In this document: one piece after another, positions 58,908 to 64,000 of the stretch
How positions within the stretch are numbered: the stretch's first letter is position 1
Layout of the letters: the number at the start of each line of letters is the position of its first letter
Source of the DNA: Clarireedia homoeocarpa
Taxonomy: Eukaryota > Ascomycota > Leotiomycetes > Helotiales > Rutstroemiaceae
Assembly (NCBI GenBank): GCA_001465935.1
Contig: LNKV01000051.1
Location: forward strand, 1 to 64,000
Length of the DNA stretch: 64,000 nt
Direction: 5' to 3'
Position numbers and translations under genes: made by a program
The notes under the pieces: generated by a model
The model's database searches: none
What the model was told of the DNA's origin: nothing
What the model saw: only the letters and a program-made list of their open reading frames with translations

Positions 58908-61265
58908 CTAAGCCCATAGAGCATCTTTAGTCCAACGTTTACCTGAGATAGGCGGTGGAGAAAGTAAGATAGCAGACCATGCTGCCTCTCCATCAACATA
59001 GAGACGGAATCTGAATGCGCTCTGGTCAGTAGCAGTATCTTCAATGGTAACAACACCCAATTTCGAGTTTCCATTGGGGATATATCTATATAAGTTAGTC
59101 ACAGTTCATATAAGGAGCTAGTTGTATCTTACTTTATCATGACATCCTCATCGTCGGTTTGCCAGTAGGTATGAACTGGAAGATAGAATTGACTGAGTGG
59201 ACTTGTCGAAAACTCATTCACAGTAGCGCTCACTGGCCATCTACCTCCTAGTGGAGGCGGGAAGGCGGTGGCAGCAAATTCGTGTCGATCACCGCTAAGA
59301 ATGACAACTCCACATCCACCACGAAGCCCAACATCCCACATAGCCTCGAGAATCGTTTGGCGCTCATTGAGATAGCCTGCCCAAGTGTCCATACTATTAA
59401 CGCGCCAATTTTTTGTGAATGGGATGCTAGATACCACAATCTTCCAGCTGACGCCCTTTGGCTCTGGCTTCTTGAGGAAAGCAAGAAGATCAGCGAGTTG
59501 TTGCTGGCCTAGCATCGATTTTTCTGGACTATCGGCAGGAAGATTGGTAGACGAATCTCGGTAAGTTCTGGTGTCCATCATGAAAAATGATGCAGGGCCT
59601 TGAGTGAACTCGAAATATGTCGCGCCTTCTCTCAAAGTATTGTAAGTTCCGGCTTCGCGAGCTCGTGGAGGATTCACAACGGTTTGATAGTGGTGGAATG
59701 GATCGACTGCGGCATTGTAAACCTATTTATATTGTTGTTAGTTGAAGTTGTTCATCTACTGCAAAGGTGAGACCGCGGAGTAATTCAGATATGTGAAGTA
59801 TCCTTAAATTAAACGAAAACAAATCTCATATTTGAGAGATCATGATGCACTTACCCCTTCAGTTTTCTTGTCCCAGTCATTGGCAATTTCGTGATCATCA
59901 ATTACATGAATCCAACCTGCAGCAGCACGTGGTTAGCAGGAAAGAATCAAGATATGCCAAATAGAGTGGCTATCTAAGCCACGCCATTCCGGAACAGCAG
60001 TTCATTCGTAATCTTCGTCCTATAACAAAATCAAAGACTACTTACTAAGATTCTGACCAACTGCAGGCCAATCTGGAGAATTGTAGACCTGCCTATACTC
60101 CCGGCGATAATCTTCCACCGTGTTACCAAATCTCTTGGGCACATCAACGTAGATGAAATCTCCCAGGAAGAGCATAAATTGTGCTCCACCAGGAAGCGAC
60201 TTCAAAACTTTGGCCATATGTTTAAAACCAGGCATTCCCAAAGCGTGGTTAAATGGGTTGTATGGAAAGCGTGGCTTGATGCAACTGGATGTAAGGAACG
60301 TGAAGGAGCCGGACTTGGGGAAGCGACCAGGTTTTGGTGGTGTCGTGAAGAAGCCGGTATGATTGTTCGATGTGGTCCATTTATATGTTCTCTCGGGGTA
60401 ATTGGGCAAGGTGAACTGGAGCACCTTCGTGTAATCGGTGTCCTCTGTTACGGAATAGATTGTTCCAGCAAGCTGTGGTCTTGGGTCTTCGTATGTTGCG
60501 ATTGGTTCTGCTAATTGATATGAGACGATTATAGGAAGCTTGGAGACATCTGGTTCCCTGACCAAGATGTTTGCTTCTGTGGGACCACTTGGATCATCAG
60601 CAATCGTTGTGTGGACGGTAGATTAGAACACTTACATGTATCCAATACGTGCGAACGAGAGATCATGACTAGGATGAAGGAATTTCGCGCGGTAAACATA
60701 ATCTGCTGTAGCCAAAACCAATCCTAAATTGATCAAGAACGTCAACCATGACAGCGGACCCGACACAGTATCTGGCATGCCAGTCAACAGTGTGCGCCAT
60801 GGTCTAGATAATTTCTCTTCCAATACAATGCTCTCAGTCACATCAATTTCTTCCTCGATTTCCTTGGGCTCATCTTCATCCGTTTCATCTGCGAGAGGAG
60901 GGTGTGCGACAACCTCTGCGTATGTTGGGTGGCTGTCTTCTCCATCGATCGCATGCGCATTCTCTTTCTCGCCATCCTGAATTTTCTCTGGCGTTTTTTC
61001 TTTCTCGGTGATAGTGACGTCTATATCATCCGCGACCACTTTGTAGGGCTCTTGGGAGAAGTAGCTGGAGATAAATGATGGTACGTATAGTGCAAATAGT
61101 GCATAAATCACAGGCGGCCATATCTATCAGAGTTATCAGGCTTATACTTTGCATGTGAAGCTCAATGCAACTTACATGGCCTGGTATTATTCGGAGAAAT
61201 ATATATGATATGATCCTTATGCCAAGTGAGCTAATAGCAGCTGTCCTATCCTGAAGCGTCGCCAT
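58908..61265 (-). CDS. PhoD-like metallophosphatase with N-terminal membrane segments
   Basis: Six exons, 61176-61265, 60636-61123, 60046-60587, 59855-59916, 59133-59722 and 58908-59085, all in phase, give 649 residues. The start is the ATG at 61265; the frame upstream has no ATG. The N-terminus has hydrophobic segments (ISYIFLRII, IWPPVIYALFALYVPSFISS) and, after an acidic loop, LSWLTFLINLGLVLATADYV, so it is membrane-anchored. The PhoD core is complete: FLTSSCIKPRFPYNP, MLFLGDFIYVDVPKRFG (metal Asp), the split block WIHVIDDHEIANDWD, FFMMDTRTYRDSS, and VVILSGDRHEFAATAFPPPL (metal His). PhoD enzymes hydrolyse phosphodiesters and monoesters using Ca/Fe. Exon 4 is only 62 nt and carries the DDHE motif. 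Two CACGTG boxes lie upstream. Confidence 0.93.
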
Positions 61266-61967
61266 GATGTGAACCAAGAGTACCTATCAGGTACTAGTAA
61301 CTAATGGCAACCACAGGAGAGAAAGGGCGATGAGATCTAAGCACGTGTAATAGTATATTTGGGAAGAACAGTATTAGATAATCACAAATTTAACATATTC
61401 CTGAAGCATCGCCAATATGGCCTGTGTTGAGAACAAAGAGCTACGCGACTCGAGAAATGAAGAATTCCATGATTCGATATTTCTGCCACACCAAAAACTT
61501 GGGCGATGCGCTCGCCCTGGCATGAGGTAAATAACACACGTCATAGTTACGCGCTCTCACGCTCGCGGCCGCACGGACCGTGCTTACGGCTTGTCTCTTC
61601 CAACCACAAGCTCGCACGGCTCGCTAGTTATGGAGTTACGGAAGAGTCGGCCGCACGTGCTTAGACTGTGGCTTACAAATATCTCGGGGCTCGGGCTACT
61701 TAGACATCCATCCCCTCTGCCCCTCAACCCAATAGGCGCCAGAATAATGTCTGCTGGCATTGAAGTAACTCTGGCCAGACTTCACAAAGACCAAGATGAT
61801 TGCTAATGAAATAAGCACAGCGTGATATTGATTTCTAAGTAATTGCAAGGCAGAGTAAAGTGCAACTAATTGGCTGTGAAACTGCATCCAAGTCGTATGA
61901 TCAACTGCAACCAACAGACATATAATGCGGGGAAGCATGTAGCTAATCTCCCCTCCGGTTCTATACC
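61266..61967. promoter_or_regulatory. divergent promoter of the PhoD-like and questin-oxidase-like genes
   Basis: About 700 bp between two divergent starts. It contains CACGTG at 61342-61347 and 61654-61659 and the palindrome GCACGGACCGTGC at 61571-61583 within a short GC-rich island. No gene is supported. Confidence 0.55.
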
Positions 61968-63768
61968 ATGAGTAGTTTACTTGCTTCTCATATTTTGAAG
62001 AAGTCACGAGTTTTCAGCGTAAAGCTACCTTCCCCCCCTTCAGCTGTGCAACGAACATTCACTACAATCCATCCGTGCCGATCAAATATGGCTACCCCAA
62101 GCAAGATCCATTTGACAACAGAAGACACTGGTGTGTTTAAATTCAAGCCACAGAATAAAGAGACGGCGGCAAAGATTTCCGAGTTACTACAGGAGAACCA
62201 TGATGTAAGTCGGCGTCTTCCAGAATATACTGCTCTGGTGGCAGACAATGTGACAGACCTGAGCCTGCATATATACTGACACTTCTCCAAACCAGAAACA
62301 TCATATATTCTTCAATGAATCTGGTTTCCACAACCACATTGCTCACCATCTTTTAACTCTATATGCTCTTGGTGCCCCAGCAGACATTATCGAGAAGCAG
62401 TACAAGAAGAATGCATCATATCAGCGTGCAGTTGTTGAAGCAGAAGATCGAGTAAGTCGATGCTTTTACATACCTTCTATATAATAGTCTCATTCATCTA
62501 ACTTATCCAGGCAATAGTCGATATGTCAAGCCCAGAAAATTTCGAAAAGTATCTCGGCGAAGGAAAGTACTACCATGACTACCTCCTATTCTTCCAGCAA
62601 GAAATGGAGAAGAAGGGCTGGCAGGACGTCTTGAAAGAATACCTTTTTGCGGGTGATGCTCGGGCTGATAATTTCTTGGGAAGACTATATGCTGGTACAG
62701 TATAACATAACTCATATTCAACAATCCCTGCTGATCCCAGAAAAGGATTTCTTCATCCCATAATCCATCTTGGCTTCGGCGTAGAATTCAACCAACCAGC
62801 CATCATCGCCGAAGCCCTAGCTCAAACCGCCGTACATGACAGCTGGATCGTCAAGTACTTGCTTGACGCCGAAAAAGCCGCCAAACAAAGCAGCAGCAGC
62901 AGCAGCAAGACGCTCCCCGAACTCCTCGACGAGATCCGAGCCGACGAGAAACTCTCCACTGCCGCGCATTGGGACGACGGCAACAAAATCCGTGACGGTC
63001 TTCTAACTCGGGCGCCTGAAGAAATGCTCAAATACGCATCTCAATGGACGGTCCCTGAAGCAGAACTCGAAGCCAAAACTGTACAAATGATCAATGCTGT
63101 GGTCTATTTCACTGCGTGTGCTCAGAATCCACCTAAACAAGTAAGTACCATTTCCAATTTTCCATCATCAGACAGGAAAATGTAACTGAAATTCAAACCC
63201 CAGGTAAAATTCGACTTCTACTTCCTGCACTCCGTCAACAGCTCCATATTCTTCCCCACCTTCAACAACCTCCCCTTCCTAACCCCCGCACATAAAGCTC
63301 GCCTCCTAGAATGGAAAGGGCGTCTAGACCTCGCCCTGTACGCCTCACGGCGCAGCCCACCACTTCTCCTAGAAGAAGTCGCCACGTACGTGCCCAAGTA
63401 TCTAGAAGCCGGCGATGCGGAATGGAAGGGGATTTTCGCGCGGTTGTGCGAACTTGAGGAAGATGGGCATGCGGCGAAACTCGGGAGAGCGGTGGCGTTT
63501 GGGGAGACGGTCAGTGAGCGGTATGAGAAGGAGGATTGGGCGAGGATTAAGGGGTTCATGTGGTTGAAGATTGGGAATATGGTGGTGGATAGTGTGGAGG
63601 ATACGGGGGAGAAGGTGAGTTCTTTCCATCTTTACTTGTTATCAACTAATTTGCTTTTGTGGGATGAGAATTTGTGCTAATTCGGTGATTGATTAGTGGG
63701 CGCGAAGCGTAGGGTTTAGTGAAGCGTGGGAGAATTTTGAAGATAGACCTAGGGATGTTCATCTGTAG
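61968..63768 (+). CDS. questin-oxidase-like protein (AflY/DUF4243 family)
   Basis: Six exons, 61968-62204, 62296-62451, 62511-62694, 62746-63140, 63204-63614 and 63697-63768, all in phase, give 484 residues. The first 40 residues (MSSLLASHILKKSRVFSVKL) are basic and could target mitochondria; an in-frame ATG at 62088 (MATPSKIHLTTED) would give a shorter form. Family blocks: HHIFFNESGFHNHIAHHLLT with the conserved His pair, LYALGAPADIIEKQYKKNAS, ENFEKYLGEGKYYHDYLLFF, FLHPIIHLGFGVEFNQPAII, TAVHDSWIVKYLLDAE and KFDFYFLHSVNSSIFFP. Relatives act as Baeyer-Villiger-type oxygenases in aflatoxin and anthraquinone pathways, but many members lie outside clusters. No polyketide synthase is present in this window, so the role here is open. 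Confidence 0.93.
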
Positions 63769-64000
63769 GTTTGGTTGGACTGGAGAAGTCCGATCAAAGA
63801 GCATCATGTTCCCAGATGAAGATCTAGGATTGATTATTTCCTCTCCACTTTTATCTCGCCCTCCCAGAATTGGCATGGGAGTGGTAGTGTCAGGTTATCT
63901 AGCTCTTCACTCACTCAAGAGCTGCGCATATATTGATAGAACACATCAAAAATTGCTCAAAAGGCGCGTTATCGCTTAACTTATACTCACAATGAAAATT
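63769..64000. other. 3' flank at the window edge
   Basis: No gene is supported. The overlapping frames on both strands are short. Confidence 0.4.

Overview
The window reads as nuclear DNA of a filamentous ascomycete (Pezizomycotina, probably a leotiomycete; the class is inferred from gene content and style, not proven). Reasons: most genes are split by short introns of about 45-90 nt with GT..AG ends and CTAAC-like branch sites; there are no operons; intergenic spacers are long and rich in microsatellites and homopolymers; and the gene set is fungal (SYG1-type SPX/EXS protein, GH128 glucanase, glucosylceramide synthase, questin-oxidase-like protein, CAF-1 large subunit, Sen2). I rebuilt gene models by hand by joining open frames across splice sites with consistent phase. 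No rRNA, tRNA, CRISPR array, virus or toxin gene was recognised.

Layout. 0.5-6.1 kb: an FAD-linked oxidoreductase that looks short at its C-terminus, then a complete five-exon SYG1-like gene (both minus). 6.8-7.4 kb: a small element with long imperfect terminal inverted repeats and a TA target duplication. 9.4-19.0 kb: secreted GH128 glucanase, a charged hypothetical protein, a type-11 methyltransferase, a PAF-acetylhydrolase-like lipase and a DxxxD-type cation diffusion facilitator. 20.6-24.8 kb: CAF-1 large subunit and a disordered conserved protein. 24.8-32.9 kb: an 8-kb gene-poor stretch full of minisatellites, with two weak gene candidates. 32.9-45.5 kb: an 11-exon MFS sugar-type transporter, tRNA-splicing endonuclease subunit Sen2 with an internal 51-residue repeat, glucosylceramide synthase, a three-exon gene for a Cys-tailed protein, and a metallophosphoesterase. 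45.5-49.2 kb: repeat-rich spacer with a 55-T run. 49.2-63.8 kb: a 1,761-residue conserved protein of unrecognised function, a hypothetical protein convergent with it, a PhoD-like phosphatase, and a questin-oxidase-like protein transcribed divergently from the phosphatase.

Most genes are independent housekeeping or secretory functions. Two themes repeat: phosphate (SYG1-like SPX/EXS protein, PhoD-like phosphatase, metallophosphoesterase) and membrane, lipid or wall biology (glucosylceramide synthase, PAF-AH-like lipase, GH128). I saw no convincing secondary-metabolite cluster and no clearly novel multi-gene system. The items most worth a second look are the inverted-repeat element at 6.8-7.4 kb, the 51-residue repeat in Sen2, the CACGTG boxes upstream of the PhoD-like gene, the large unrecognised protein at 49-54.6 kb, and the G/C homopolymer tracts between the convergent genes at 54.6-56.3 kb.
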